From: Eutrophocola sp965662685
GTDB taxonomy: Bacteria > Pseudomonadota > Gammaproteobacteria > Pseudomonadales > Pseudohongiellaceae
Reading direction: 5' to 3'
NCBI GenBank assembly: GCA_965662685.1
Contig: CBFIIQ010000008.1
Location: 1-64,000 of the forward strand
DNA length: 64,000 bases
Below the pieces are notes generated by a model that saw only the letters and a list, made by a program, of their open reading frames with translations, did no database searches and was not told the origin of the DNA. The translations under genes and the position numbers were made by a program. This document shows positions 35,969-44,215 of the stretch, piece after piece. How positions within the stretch are numbered: the first letter of the stretch is position 1; every line of letters starts with the position of its first letter.

Positions 35969-36355
35969 GTGAAGAATGTAAAATCAGGTCTGAGCCGTCA
36001 TCTTTCAACTACAGGTAAAGGTAGACAGTTCGAAATTCTGGCGCAAAAGTTTCTCAGAAAGCAGGGACTAAAGCAGTTTCAAATGAATTTCCATTCACGC
36101 TTTGGGGAAATTGACCTGATTGCGCGGGATGCAGATGTTCTGGTATTTATCGAAGTTAGATACAGGAAAAACAGCGATCATGGTGATGCGGCAGCTACTG
36201 TAAATTTTCATAAACAACAAAAAATTATTCGAACCGCGCAGCATTACTTGCAAAAAAGTGGTCTTACTAACAAAATGCCCTGCCGATTTGATGTGATCGG
36301 CATCTCAGGAAGTGTTGATGCTCTGGACATTCAGTGGATTAAAAATGCTTTTTAA
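35969..36355 (+). CDS. yraN: UPF0102 family endonuclease-like protein YraN
   Basis: 128 residues with the restriction-endonuclease-like core seen in YraN: GRQFEILAQKFLRKQG, RFGEIDLIARDADVLVFIEVRYR (E, D and E-x-R pattern) and CRFDVIGI. The biochemical role is unsettled. The start is GTG 35969. It lies 39 bp after lpoA and 29 bp before diaA, the usual neighbourhood. Confidence 0.93.
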   Translation: MKNVKSGLSRHLSTTGKGRQFEILAQKFLRKQGLKQFQMNFHSRFGEIDLIARDADVLVFIEVRYRKNSDHGDAAATVNFHKQQKIIRTAQHYLQKSGLTNKMPCRFDVIGISGSVDALDIQWIKNAF

Positions 36356-36384
36356 GAAACGCTAAATTATAATTTCGAGGCAAT

Positions 36385-36975
36385 ATGAACTATCAGGAAC
36401 GCGTCAAACAACACTTTACCGCCAGCATTGACACCAAAATGCAGTCTATGGAAGCGCTCACTCCTTTCATTACAGCAGCGGCAGATTGCATGGTGCAGTC
36501 ACTTTTAAAGGAAAAGAAGATTCTCAGCTGTGGCAATGGTGGTTCGGCCGGTGATGCTCAACACTTTTCTGCAGAACTTTTAAATCGTTTTGAAAGAGAA
36601 AGGCCTCCATTACCCGCTATTGCCATTACTACAGACACCTCTACGCTAACCTCTATCGCCAATGACTATTCCTATGACGAAGTGTTTTCAAAGCAGGTCA
36701 GGGCACTGGGACAGGCAGGAGATATTCTGCTGGCGATTTCAACCAGCGGCAATTCACCCAATGTCATCCAGGCAATCAATGCTGCCCATGACAGGGAAAT
36801 GACTGTGGTCCAGCTTACCGGCAAGGAAGGTGGGAAAATGCGTGACACCCTGAAAGCTGATGATATTGAGATTTGTGTGCCGTCTTCCAGTACCGCACGC
36901 ATTCAGGAAGTACACCTACTGGTAATCCATTGTTTATGCGATTTGATAGATACTCAACTTTTCGGAGATGATTAA
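36385..36975 (+). CDS. diaA: SIS-domain protein DiaA (DnaA initiator-associating factor)
   Basis: 196 residues with a phosphosugar-isomerase (SIS) fold: CGNGGSAGDAQHFSAELLNRFERERPPLPA and ISTSGNSPNVIQAINAA are shared by DiaA and GmhA (motif cores CGNGGSAGDAQHF and STSGNSPN). Position between yraN and dolP identifies it as DiaA, which binds DnaA multimers and promotes timely initiation; sequence alone would also allow sedoheptulose-7-phosphate isomerase. The stop is immediately followed by the dolP ATG. Confidence 0.9.
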   Translation: MNYQERVKQHFTASIDTKMQSMEALTPFITAAADCMVQSLLKEKKILSCGNGGSAGDAQHFSAELLNRFERERPPLPAIAITTDTSTLTSIANDYSYDEVFSKQVRALGQAGDILLAISTSGNSPNVIQAINAAHDREMTVVQLTGKEGGKMRDTLKADDIEICVPSSSTARIQEVHLLVIHCLCDLIDTQLFGDD

Positions 36976-37554
36976 ATGTTTTTAACTCGCCTGGGACTGA
37001 TATTCAGTTTTTTATTCTTATTAAATGGTTGCGCTTCTGTCATCAGTGCTACTACTGGTGATGAAGGAATACAGGAAGATCGTGGACGTCGCTCGATGGG
37101 AGCAGTAGTCGACGATAACAGTATAGAAACCACAATCAAGGTCAATCTAAATGCGGCCGATGAGCAGCTGAAAAAAGCGCACATCAATGTCGTCAGCTTT
37201 AATGGCACAGTATTACTGGTGGGTCAGGTACCTTCACAGGAAATGAAAAATCTAGCCACACGGGTGGCCCGCACCTCCAGTTCACGGGTAAAGGAAGTCT
37301 ATAATGAACTCGAAGTAGCAGGCACCACGACATTTCTTTCCAGAAGTAATGACGCCTGGTTAACAGCCAAAATCAAAACCCTGATGCTGGCTGATAGTGA
37401 AGTAAGCGGATTAAGAACCAAGGTAATCAGTGAGAACGGCGTCGTTTATTTGATGGGTCTTTTATCACAGGAAGATGCCAATAAAACGGTCAACCTGGTT
37501 AGCAACACCAAGGGCGTTACCAAAGTGGTCCGCGCCTTCGAATACATTAACTAG
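36976..37554 (+). CDS. dolP: BON-domain outer-membrane lipoprotein DolP (YraP)
   Basis: 192 residues. The signal peptide ends in the lipobox LNGC (Cys about 18). Two BON domains follow, roughly residues 48-115 and 123-190, each with a hydrophobic V-x-G pattern (FNGTVLLVGQV and ENGVVYLMGLL). In E. coli, DolP supports outer-membrane integrity and division-site amidase activation. It starts directly at the diaA stop and ends the lpoA-yraN-diaA-dolP run, convergent with sspB. Confidence 0.94.
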   Translation: MFLTRLGLIFSFLFLLNGCASVISATTGDEGIQEDRGRRSMGAVVDDNSIETTIKVNLNAADEQLKKAHINVVSFNGTVLLVGQVPSQEMKNLATRVARTSSSRVKEVYNELEVAGTTTFLSRSNDAWLTAKIKTLMLADSEVSGLRTKVISENGVVYLMGLLSQEDANKTVNLVSNTKGVTKVVRAFEYIN

Positions 37555-37628
37555 GCTTTTTTAGTTCTCACTCAGTAGAAGCACATAGAAGCACAAAAGA
37601 AACTCGAATACAGCGTTACAAAATAGCC

Positions 37629-38051
37629 CTAGGATTTCACTATTTTTAGCTCAGGTCGCCCAGACTTTGGCTTATCTCGACCGGTATTTTCGACAGGGGC
37701 TTTGTTTGGATCAGGGTTCGGCGGTTCCGGGATCGGATCGTCAGTATCAAAAATCATACCCTGTCCGTTTTCTTTTGCATAAATGCCCAGTACAGCCTGA
37801 CTTGGTACATAGACACGGGTTGGAATCCCGCCGAAGCGTCCATTAAATTCAATGCCATTATTGGATACTGACAGATCCTGCACTGCAAGCGGGGAGATGT
37901 TCAGGATAATCTGGCCATCCTTGACGAAACTCTGGGGTACCTGCACTTCCTTGGCGTAGGCATTAACCAGAATATAGGGCGTGCAATTATTTTCAAGAAT
38001 CCATTCGTTAAGCGCCCTTATCATGTAAGGTCGATGTGAAGTCATTTTCAT
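37629..38051 (-). CDS. sspB: ClpXP adaptor SspB
   Basis: 140 residues. The N-terminal Sm-like substrate-binding domain contains RPYMIRALNEWILENNCTPYI and ISPLAVQDLSV with FGGIPTRVYVP. A proline-rich flexible linker leads to the ClpX-binding tail RPELKIVKS. SspB delivers ssrA-tagged proteins to ClpXP. It follows sspA by 121 bp on the same strand, the standard pair. Confidence 0.96.
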   Translation of the reverse strand: MKMTSHRPYMIRALNEWILENNCTPYILVNAYAKEVQVPQSFVKDGQIILNISPLAVQDLSVSNNGIEFNGRFGGIPTRVYVPSQAVLGIYAKENGQGMIFDTDDPIPEPPNPDPNKAPVENTGRDKPKSGRPELKIVKS

Positions 38052-38172
38052 GGAGCCAGATCCTCCAGGAAAGCATTTCTATCAATGCCTTCCTATACGT
38101 GCCAAAAAACTTCCTGTAACTGTTTGCCGCTGCCTTAAAATTTTCACAAAGAACCGATACTTCGGAACCTTG

Positions 38173-38808
38173 TTAAACCTTCATTTCCTTTTCTTGTTCA
38201 GAAAGGCTTTCGACAACAGATTCGCGATCAAAGAGGCTGTTACGGTAATCAATCAGCGCCTTGGTTGCTTTTGTTTCAGGGAGTTTGATACCAATCTCTG
38301 GCAAGCGCCAAAGAATAGGCAATACACAACAGTCAACAATGGTGAATTCCTCACTCATGAAAAAGGGCTTTTCAGCAAAAATTGGTGAGATGGAAATAAT
38401 ACTTTCCCTCAGCTCTTTTCTTGCCTTTTCCAACTGCGTTGGCGTGCCATCTTCTGCCTGTAATTTATCAACCAGTGAACACCAGTCTTTCTCGATTCTG
38501 TGCATCCACAGACGACTTTGAGCTCTGGCAACTGGATAAACAGGAAATAGCGGCGGATGAGGAAAACGTTCATCCAGGTATTCCATCATGATATTGGGTT
38601 CATACAATACCAGGTCACGGTCAACCAGTGTTGGCAGGCTGTTATAGGGGTTTAGATCAGCCAGATCTTCTGGTTTGTCATGAACATCTACATCCACCAC
38701 ATCAACAGTGACGCCTTTTTCCGCCAGCACAATACGCACACGGTGACTGTATTGACTGGTTCCGTCAGAGTAAAAAAGCATCGAAGAGCGTTTAGTAACA
38801 ACTCCCAT
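38173..38808 (-). CDS. sspA: Stringent starvation protein A (RNA polymerase-associated)
   Basis: 211 residues of glutathione-S-transferase fold: N-terminal thioredoxin-like domain (LFYSDGTSQYSHRVRIVLAE), YNSLPTLVDRDLVLYEPNIMMEYLDERFPHPP (core PTLVDRDLVLYE), and an all-helical C-terminal domain. The classical GST catalytic residue is not expected in SspA. It binds RNA polymerase and influences stress and stationary-phase transcription. It lies downstream of the bc1 genes as in Pseudomonas. Confidence 0.96.
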   Translation of the reverse strand: MGVVTKRSSMLFYSDGTSQYSHRVRIVLAEKGVTVDVVDVDVHDKPEDLADLNPYNSLPTLVDRDLVLYEPNIMMEYLDERFPHPPLFPVYPVARAQSRLWMHRIEKDWCSLVDKLQAEDGTPTQLEKARKELRESIISISPIFAEKPFFMSEEFTIVDCCVLPILWRLPEIGIKLPETKATKALIDYRNSLFDRESVVESLSEQEKEMKV

Positions 38809-38937
38809 ATATCTCGCCTCAAAAAATAAACAAAAGAATTAATGCCTTACTAAATCGTAAAGCCCGGTAACCTTTCTAACGTTTTAGCCTTGTTCTTGAA
38901 TCAATAATGTATCGACATTTCAGCCTATGCCCGTTGA

Positions 38938-40974
38938 TCAGTGATCAACGTCTTTCCAGTACTCCCTGTTTAATAACCAGGCAAATACCCCGAAAAAGGC
39001 AAGAAACAGCAGCACATAGCCACCAATTCGATGACGATCCAGTCGTGAAGGCTCTCCCATGTAATAAAGGAAGTTAACAAGATCATAAATCACGTTATTG
39101 AACTCTTCTTCACCAAGAGTACCAGTGCCATCCACATGAACCAGGTGATCACAATGGTCTGCATCTTCGCAGCGCTGAACCCCCTGCATTCCTTCAAGCA
39201 CATTTGGCATGGCCACATTGGGAAAAACCCGGTTGTTGACTCCGAAAGGTCTGCTTTCATCTTCATAAAAGCCAGTCAGGTATCCATATAACCAGTCAGT
39301 ACCGCTTGCTGAAGTGGTGGCGCGTGCCCTGGCCACAAGAGTCAGGTCAGGTGGAACAATACCAAATGCATTGGCACCAAGCTCAGCTGGCATGGCACTG
39401 ATCATGAGATCACCGACAGCCGCATCTTCAGGGAAGATCATATACTCTTCCATCAACTCTTCAGGAATATCCAGATCAGCGGCAACGCGGTTATAACGCG
39501 AATAGGCCGCTGAATGACATCCCATGCAGTAGTTAATGAACGTGCGAGCACCAGATTGCAGTGACTCCTTGTTCTCCAGATCCATTTCCACGTGTTCCAG
39601 CTCAACACCTGATTCAGCCGCAACTGCCATCAAGGGCAATACTGTAAGACCGATAATCAGTACCAGGGCCAACAGCAATTGCGGAATAGAGATAAACCGA
39701 CCTGTTACGCGATCCGGTGGCAAGCGTGTGGCTTCCTTGCGGGTATACCAGGGCATCAGGAAGAAATAGAGGAAATAAATAATAGTGCAGAACAGAGCCA
39801 GTTTACCTCTGGCATCTGTAGGCGCCCAAACGCCAAGCACACCGAGAATAATGAAGCTTACCGTCAGTAACAGCAAGGCAATGCGACTGTACCAGCCTTT
39901 GTAACGCATGGATTTGACCGGACTTCGGTCAAGCCACGGCAACACAAACAAAATGGCTATAGCCGCAGCCATCGTCACCAGTCCCCAAAATTTTGCATCA
40001 AGACCAAACAGTGGATAGGTAACCGCACGCAGCATTGAGTAGAACGGCGTGAAATACCAGACCGGGGCTATATGCTCCGGAGTTTTCAGGTTATCCGCTT
40101 CTGTGAAATTCGCATACTCGAGGAAATATCCACCCATTTCCGGCATGAAAAAGAGCACAAAACAGAACACAAACAGGAACACTACAATAGCAACCAGGTC
40201 ATGAACTGTGTAATAGGGATGAAATGCAATACCGTCACGGGGAATGCCTCTTTCGTCCTTGTTTTCCTTGATTTCAATACCATCAGGATTGTTTGACCCC
40301 ACTTCATGCAAAGCTACAAGATGGAGGAACACAAGAAATACCAATACCAGTGGCAGAGCAACAACATGCAAGGCAAAGAAGCGATTCAAGGTAGCACCGG
40401 AAATCAGGAAGTCACCCTGAACCCATACCATCAGGTCTTCACCAATATAAGGAATTGCACCAGCCAGGCTGACAATAACGTTGGCACCCCAGTAGGACAT
40501 GTTGCCCCAGGGTAATACGTAGCCCATAAAGCCTTCAGCCATCAGCACCAGGAAAATAGTCATGCCAAACAGCCAGATCAGCTCACGGGGTTTGCGATAT
40601 GAGCCATACATCAGGGCACGGAACATATGTAGATAAATAACCGCAAAGAAAGCCGAGGCACCGGTGGAATGCATATATCGCAGAATCCAGCCGTAATCGA
40701 CATCGCGCATGATGTATTCAACTGAAGCAAAAGCGGCATCAGCACTTGGCGTGTAATTCATGGTCAGCCAGATACCGGTAAGTAACTGATTAACAAGAAC
40801 TACCGTAGCCAGAACACCGAACACATACCAGATATTGAAGTTTTTCGGCGCATAGTACTTGGTCATATGCTTTTCGATTGTCTTGGTCAAAGGCAAACGA
40901 GCATCTATCCATCCCATCAGGGAGCTGGTTTTGGTTTTCGTATCCATCGTGGATGTGTTTTCTATTTCAGACAT
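38938..40974 (-). CDS. Fused cytochrome b-cytochrome c1 subunit of the bc1 complex
   Basis: One uninterrupted frame of 678 residues. Residues 1-415 are cytochrome b, with heme ligands H101, H116, H203 and H218, and a Qo motif PVWY (304-307). A hydrophobic signal-like segment (about 431-451) ends in AVAA. Then a cytochrome c1 domain follows with heme motif CMGCH (483-487), a probable axial-Met region near VFPNVAMPNVL, and a C-terminal TM anchor (about 651-668). Most gammaproteobacteria encode petB and petC separately; a fused precursor cleaved after synthesis is known as FbcH in Bradyrhizobium. The gene starts overlapping the petA stop by 1 nt (TAATG), so the complex is one operon. Confidence 0.93.
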   Translation of the reverse strand: MSEIENTSTMDTKTKTSSLMGWIDARLPLTKTIEKHMTKYYAPKNFNIWYVFGVLATVVLVNQLLTGIWLTMNYTPSADAAFASVEYIMRDVDYGWILRYMHSTGASAFFAVIYLHMFRALMYGSYRKPRELIWLFGMTIFLVLMAEGFMGYVLPWGNMSYWGANVIVSLAGAIPYIGEDLMVWVQGDFLISGATLNRFFALHVVALPLVLVFLVFLHLVALHEVGSNNPDGIEIKENKDERGIPRDGIAFHPYYTVHDLVAIVVFLFVFCFVLFFMPEMGGYFLEYANFTEADNLKTPEHIAPVWYFTPFYSMLRAVTYPLFGLDAKFWGLVTMAAAIAILFVLPWLDRSPVKSMRYKGWYSRIALLLLTVSFIILGVLGVWAPTDARGKLALFCTIIYFLYFFLMPWYTRKEATRLPPDRVTGRFISIPQLLLALVLIIGLTVLPLMAVAAESGVELEHVEMDLENKESLQSGARTFINYCMGCHSAAYSRYNRVAADLDIPEELMEEYMIFPEDAAVGDLMISAMPAELGANAFGIVPPDLTLVARARATTSASGTDWLYGYLTGFYEDESRPFGVNNRVFPNVAMPNVLEGMQGVQRCEDADHCDHLVHVDGTGTLGEEEFNNVIYDLVNFLYYMGEPSRLDRHRIGGYVLLFLAFFGVFAWLLNREYWKDVDH

Positions 40975-41585
40975 TAAGAATTCTCTCCATCCAGACCAAT
41001 CACTACAACATTATCACTTTCATAGAAATGGGGAGGTACAACCAGGTTATCCGGAGCCGGAACACCACTGTAAACACGTCCAGCCATATCAAACATGGAG
41101 CCATGACAAGGACAGAAAAAGCCACCCTGCCAGTCAGGATCATAATCCTGCGGTTGAACTTCGGGATTCATCAGCGGCGCACAACCAAGATGTGTACATA
41201 AACCCACCATTATCATCACTTCCGGGCGAATTGAACGATATTCGTTCTGGCAGTATTCAGGCTGCTGACCAGCCTCTTCAGAAGCGGCATCGGCAAGATG
41301 ATCAGTGTTGGATACCAGGCTCTCCAGAGTTGATTCTTCACGCATGAAGACATATACCGGTTGTCCACGCCAGGCTGGCATTGGGCCAAGTAATTCACCT
41401 GGGCTCAGACGACTGATATCAATGGAGATCGGGGCACCGGCAGCTAGAGCTTTGGCACTGGGATTCCAGGAACCTACAAAAGGAACTGCTGCGCCAGCGG
41501 CGCCAGCGGCACCTACCAGAGTAGTACTTCCGATGAGAAATCGACGACGCTTTTTATTAACGGCAGGGTTTGTGCCATCACTCAC
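40974..41585 (-). CDS. petA: Ubiquinol-cytochrome c reductase Rieske iron-sulfur subunit
   Basis: 203 residues. A twin-arginine-type N-terminus (KKRRRFLIGSTTLVGAAGAAG) forms the uncleaved TM anchor, and the cluster-binding motifs are CTHLGC and CPCHGS. The protein carries the mobile 2Fe-2S cluster on the periplasmic side of the bc1 complex. It overlaps the fused b-c1 gene by one base. A probable promoter lies about 115 bp upstream. Confidence 0.97.
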   Translation of the reverse strand: MSDGTNPAVNKKRRRFLIGSTTLVGAAGAAGAAVPFVGSWNPSAKALAAGAPISIDISRLSPGELLGPMPAWRGQPVYVFMREESTLESLVSNTDHLADAASEEAGQQPEYCQNEYRSIRPEVMIMVGLCTHLGCAPLMNPEVQPQDYDPDWQGGFFCPCHGSMFDMAGRVYSGVPAPDNLVVPPHFYESDNVVVIGLDGENS

Positions 41586-41699
41586 AATGATGTTCTCCTT
41601 TCAATCAACCAGTTAACCAACAGACTACCCTGTATACGGGGAATTTAGCCTTCTGGTCTGGAAATAAGGCCGGAATTAGGGGCAATAAATGGAGCGCGC

Positions 41700-41728
41700 A
41701 TGCTACTAAATATAGCCAGTTTTTTCAA
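41700..41728 (-). promoter_or_regulatory. Probable promoter of petA and the bc1 operon
   Basis: Minus strand: TTGAAA, 17-nt spacer, TAGCAT, with an AT-rich spacer. Located between the rpsI terminator and petA. Confidence 0.5.
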
Positions 41729-41772
41729 GGAAATCCGGGTGTTCCGATGCGAGATCCTGATAAATAAAAGCC

Positions 41773-41806
41773 AAAAAAAAACGCCGGAGCTGTTGGCACC
41801 GGCGTT
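41773..41806 (-). terminator. Rho-independent terminator after rpsI
   Basis: Minus strand: an 8-bp stem AACGCCGG/CCGGCGTT with an 11-nt loop, followed by eight T. It lies 24 nt past the rpsI stop and separates ribosomal-protein and bc1 transcription. Confidence 0.9.
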
Positions 41807-41829
41807 ATCTTGTTTTTTACAGTAAAAAA

Positions 41830-42222
41830 CTATCGTTTTGAGAACTGTGGACGCTTTCTTGCTTTACGCAGACCAACTTTCTTGCGCTCAACTTCCCTTG
41901 CATCACGAGTCACAAAACCGGCTTTACGCAATGTTCCGCGGTTTTCCTCATTGAAATCGATCAGGGCACGGGTAATGCCGTGGCGTATTGCACCAGCCTG
42001 ACCGAAACTGCCACCACCGGCAACCCTCACGTTGACGTCAAATTTATCAGTGACCTCAAGCAGTTCAAGGGGTTGACGAACAATCATACGCGCCACTTCG
42101 CGACCGAAGAAGTCATCAATAGTGCGGTTATTGATAGTGATGGTTCCGGATCCGGATTTCAGAAAAACCCTTGCAGTAGAGGTTTTGCGTCGACCAGTGC
42201 CGTAGTATTGGGTAGCTGCCAT
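41830..42222 (-). CDS. rpsI: Ribosomal protein S9 (uS9)
   Basis: 130 residues, standard length. YYGTGRRKTSTARVFLK at the N-terminus and the basic tail KKVGLRKARKRPQFSKR, which reaches the P-site tRNA, are diagnostic. ATG 42222. rplM normally lies immediately upstream in the same operon; here the upstream 106 bp do not encode the L13 C-terminus in any frame and then an N gap begins. Confidence 0.98.
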   Translation of the reverse strand: MAATQYYGTGRRKTSTARVFLKSGSGTITINNRTIDDFFGREVARMIVRQPLELLEVTDKFDVNVRVAGGGSFGQAGAIRHGITRALIDFNEENRGTLRKAGFVTRDAREVERKKVGLRKARKRPQFSKR

Positions 42223-42328
42223 ATTACTTTTCTCTTAATTCAGCTCGCGAATTTTAATCTTTAAATTTTAGTGTTCTGGTGGCGTTAACAAATTTTTCTG
42301 TTTGCCACTTTCTATACTTTCTATACTT

Positions 42329-42427
42329 NNNNNNNNNNNNNNNNNNNNNNNNNNNNNNNNNNNNNNNNNNNNNNNNNNNNNNNNNNNNNNNNNNNNNNNN
42401 NNNNNNNNNNNNNNNNNNNNNNNNNNN
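42329..42427. other. Assembly gap (99 N), probable location of missing rplM
   Basis: 99 N between rpsI and zapE. The right flank carries a promoter directed into the gap and the left flank leads into rpsI, the two ends expected around rplM. No overlap between flanks is visible, so real sequence is probably missing. Confidence 0.85.
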
Positions 42428-42460
42428 TTTTAGGGACCATCCCCAAATGAGGGAGCGCGA

Positions 42461-42489
42461 ATTCTACCGACGCGGCCCTCTGGATTCAA
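42461..42489 (-). promoter_or_regulatory. Probable rplM-rpsI promoter
   Basis: Minus strand: TTGAAT, 17-nt GC-rich spacer, TAGAAT. It points into the N gap where rplM is expected. This is one of the best sigma70-like matches in the window. Confidence 0.7.
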
Positions 42490-42577
42490 GTATTCATTGG
42501 CTTTTTTTAAGGAAATTGCCAATGTTTAGCCCCTGCCCTGGAATAACTCCCTCTTCGCACCCAATACAGGGCAATAA

Positions 42578-43708
42578 TCAGGCGTTGGGATGATGTTCCT
42601 GGCCAAGATACTCAAGAGATTGCATCTCAAGCAATCGGGAGCGGGTTCTTTCAAAAGGAAACGCAAGCTCAGTACCCGCATAAATTGATTCCAATGGCGA
42701 TGCAGCCGAGATCACCAGCTTCACGTTCTGATCGTAAAACTCATCTACCATGGATATAAAGCGCCTTGCCTGGTCATCAATACGGGCATCAAAAACGGGA
42801 ATATTGGATATTATGACAGTATGAAAAAGTTGTGATACCTCTATATAGTCAGCTGCACTGCGGGGACCATCACAAAGCGCAGTAAATTCAAACCAGGCAA
42901 TGCCCTCAGACCAGAAACGTGTCGCTATATCCCGACCCAGAATCTCCAGCACCTTGCCTTCCTCTGTCACCATGCCGCGAGTCAGACTATTAAAAGAATT
43001 CAACAAGGATTTATCTGCCTGCGCTCCCAAAGGGGTAATATAAATGCCGGCATTCTCAAGGGTACGAAGTCGGTAATCGGTCCCACCATCGACGTTTAGC
43101 ACCTGGGTATGCTTTTCCAGCAGGGCAATTGCGGTAAGGAACTTTTGCCTCTGCAGCCCCCTTTCATAGAGCTTCGCAGGAATAATGTTGGAGGTTGTGA
43201 TCAGCACCATGCCATTATCGAACAGTGCCTCCAGCAGGTTGCCCAGTATCATGGCATCACCAATATCACTGACAAAAAATTCATCAAAGCAAATTACATC
43301 GGCCTGGGCACTGATTTCCTTTGCCACCAGCCTGAGAGGATCCTTGTTTCCACGATTACTATAAAGCCCCCTGTGAACCATTTGCATAAAACGGTGAAAA
43401 TGCATCCTGAGCTTTTTTTCACCAGGTAAACACTGGTAAAAGACGTCCATTAGATAGGTTTTACCGCGCCCCACCCCGCCCCATAGATAGAGCCCTTTGA
43501 TATTCAATTGCTTTTGCCCGAAAAACTTCTGTAACAAACGCGGAGAGCTTTGCCAGTAATTCACCAGCTGTTGGTAAATCAGGTCAAGCTCCCTTATCGC
43601 TTCTTCCTGAGCTCGATCTGGTTGAATTTTACCTTCAGCCAGGTCACGGGAATAATGTTGGGCGGGGGATTCGGAATATCTCAAGAAAAATTTTTCACCT
43701 GAATTCAA
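42578..43708 (-). CDS. zapE: Cell division ATPase ZapE (AFG1 family)
   Basis: 376 residues. AAA+ family with Walker A GGVGRGKTYLMD, Walker B VICFDEFFVSDIGDAM and ITTSNIIPAKLYERGLQR (AFG1/ZapE signature). ZapE associates with the divisome and influences Z-ring stability in E. coli. The start is uncertain: the longest frame begins with TTG 43708 (MNSGEKFFLRY), and family homology begins around residue 13 (SPAQHYSRDLAEGKIQPD). It is divergent from zapG, as in E. coli. Confidence 0.93.
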   Translation of the reverse strand: MNSGEKFFLRYSESPAQHYSRDLAEGKIQPDRAQEEAIRELDLIYQQLVNYWQSSPRLLQKFFGQKQLNIKGLYLWGGVGRGKTYLMDVFYQCLPGEKKLRMHFHRFMQMVHRGLYSNRGNKDPLRLVAKEISAQADVICFDEFFVSDIGDAMILGNLLEALFDNGMVLITTSNIIPAKLYERGLQRQKFLTAIALLEKHTQVLNVDGGTDYRLRTLENAGIYITPLGAQADKSLLNSFNSLTRGMVTEEGKVLEILGRDIATRFWSEGIAWFEFTALCDGPRSAADYIEVSQLFHTVIISNIPVFDARIDDQARRFISMVDEFYDQNVKLVISAASPLESIYAGTELAFPFERTRSRLLEMQSLEYLGQEHHPNA

Positions 43709-43811
43709 TAATGCAGAACTGGAAAGTAATTATAGGTATACTTTATACCAAGTTACCAAGGTTTCTTTGCTGGCTATATTCAGCTCGCTAATTTTATTTC
43801 AGATGTAGTCG

Positions 43812-43889
43812 GATTGATTGGAAAATTGAACAGAGCAGAACCTGCGAGATCCTTATAGAAAAGTACTTTGAAATAGACAAACATTCCAA
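43812..43889. repeat. 78-bp direct duplication, left copy at a gap edge
   Basis: Identical base for base to 43989-44066; the left copy abuts the start of an N run and the right copy abuts its end. Best explained as one locus represented twice at contig ends. Confidence 0.97.
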
Positions 43890-43988
43890 NNNNNNNNNNN
43901 NNNNNNNNNNNNNNNNNNNNNNNNNNNNNNNNNNNNNNNNNNNNNNNNNNNNNNNNNNNNNNNNNNNNNNNNNNNNNNNNNNNNNNNN
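43890..43988. other. Assembly gap (99 N), probably artificial
   Basis: The gap is flanked on both sides by the same 78 bases, so the two contigs probably overlap and nothing may be missing. Confidence 0.85.
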
Positions 43989-44066
43989 GATTGATTGGAA
44001 AATTGAACAGAGCAGAACCTGCGAGATCCTTATAGAAAAGTACTTTGAAATAGACAAACATTCCAA
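43989..44066. repeat. 78-bp direct duplication, right copy at a gap edge
   Basis: Right copy of the sequence at 43812-43889. It lies in the non-coding zapE-zapG divergent region. Confidence 0.97.
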
Positions 44067-44146
44067 GCAAAATAACGCTAACAGGATTTACCTGGCAATT
44101 TACCAGGATTATCAGCAACACTTATTAGCGACTATTATTGGCAACT

Positions 44147-44194
44147 GGTTTAGTAACAAGTTTGGTAACTGGTTTAGTAACTGGTTTAGTATGA
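44147..44194. repeat. 12-bp tandem repeat upstream of zapG
   Basis: Four consecutive 12-mers related to ggtttagtaact; the third is taken as the reference, with one to three changes in the others. The array ends 21 bp before the zapG ATG and overlaps its likely leader. Confidence 0.85.
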
Positions 44195-44215
44195 ACAGAA
44201 CAAAGGATATTTTTC

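Noticed and set aside
42494..42523. Stem cattggc/gccaatg after zapE as a terminator
   Set aside because: The loop itself contains the T-run and no T-run follows the stem, so it does not fit a rho-independent terminator.
43780..44121. ORFs spanning the third N gap
   Set aside because: They consist of the duplicated contig-end sequence and N; no protein similarity is visible.
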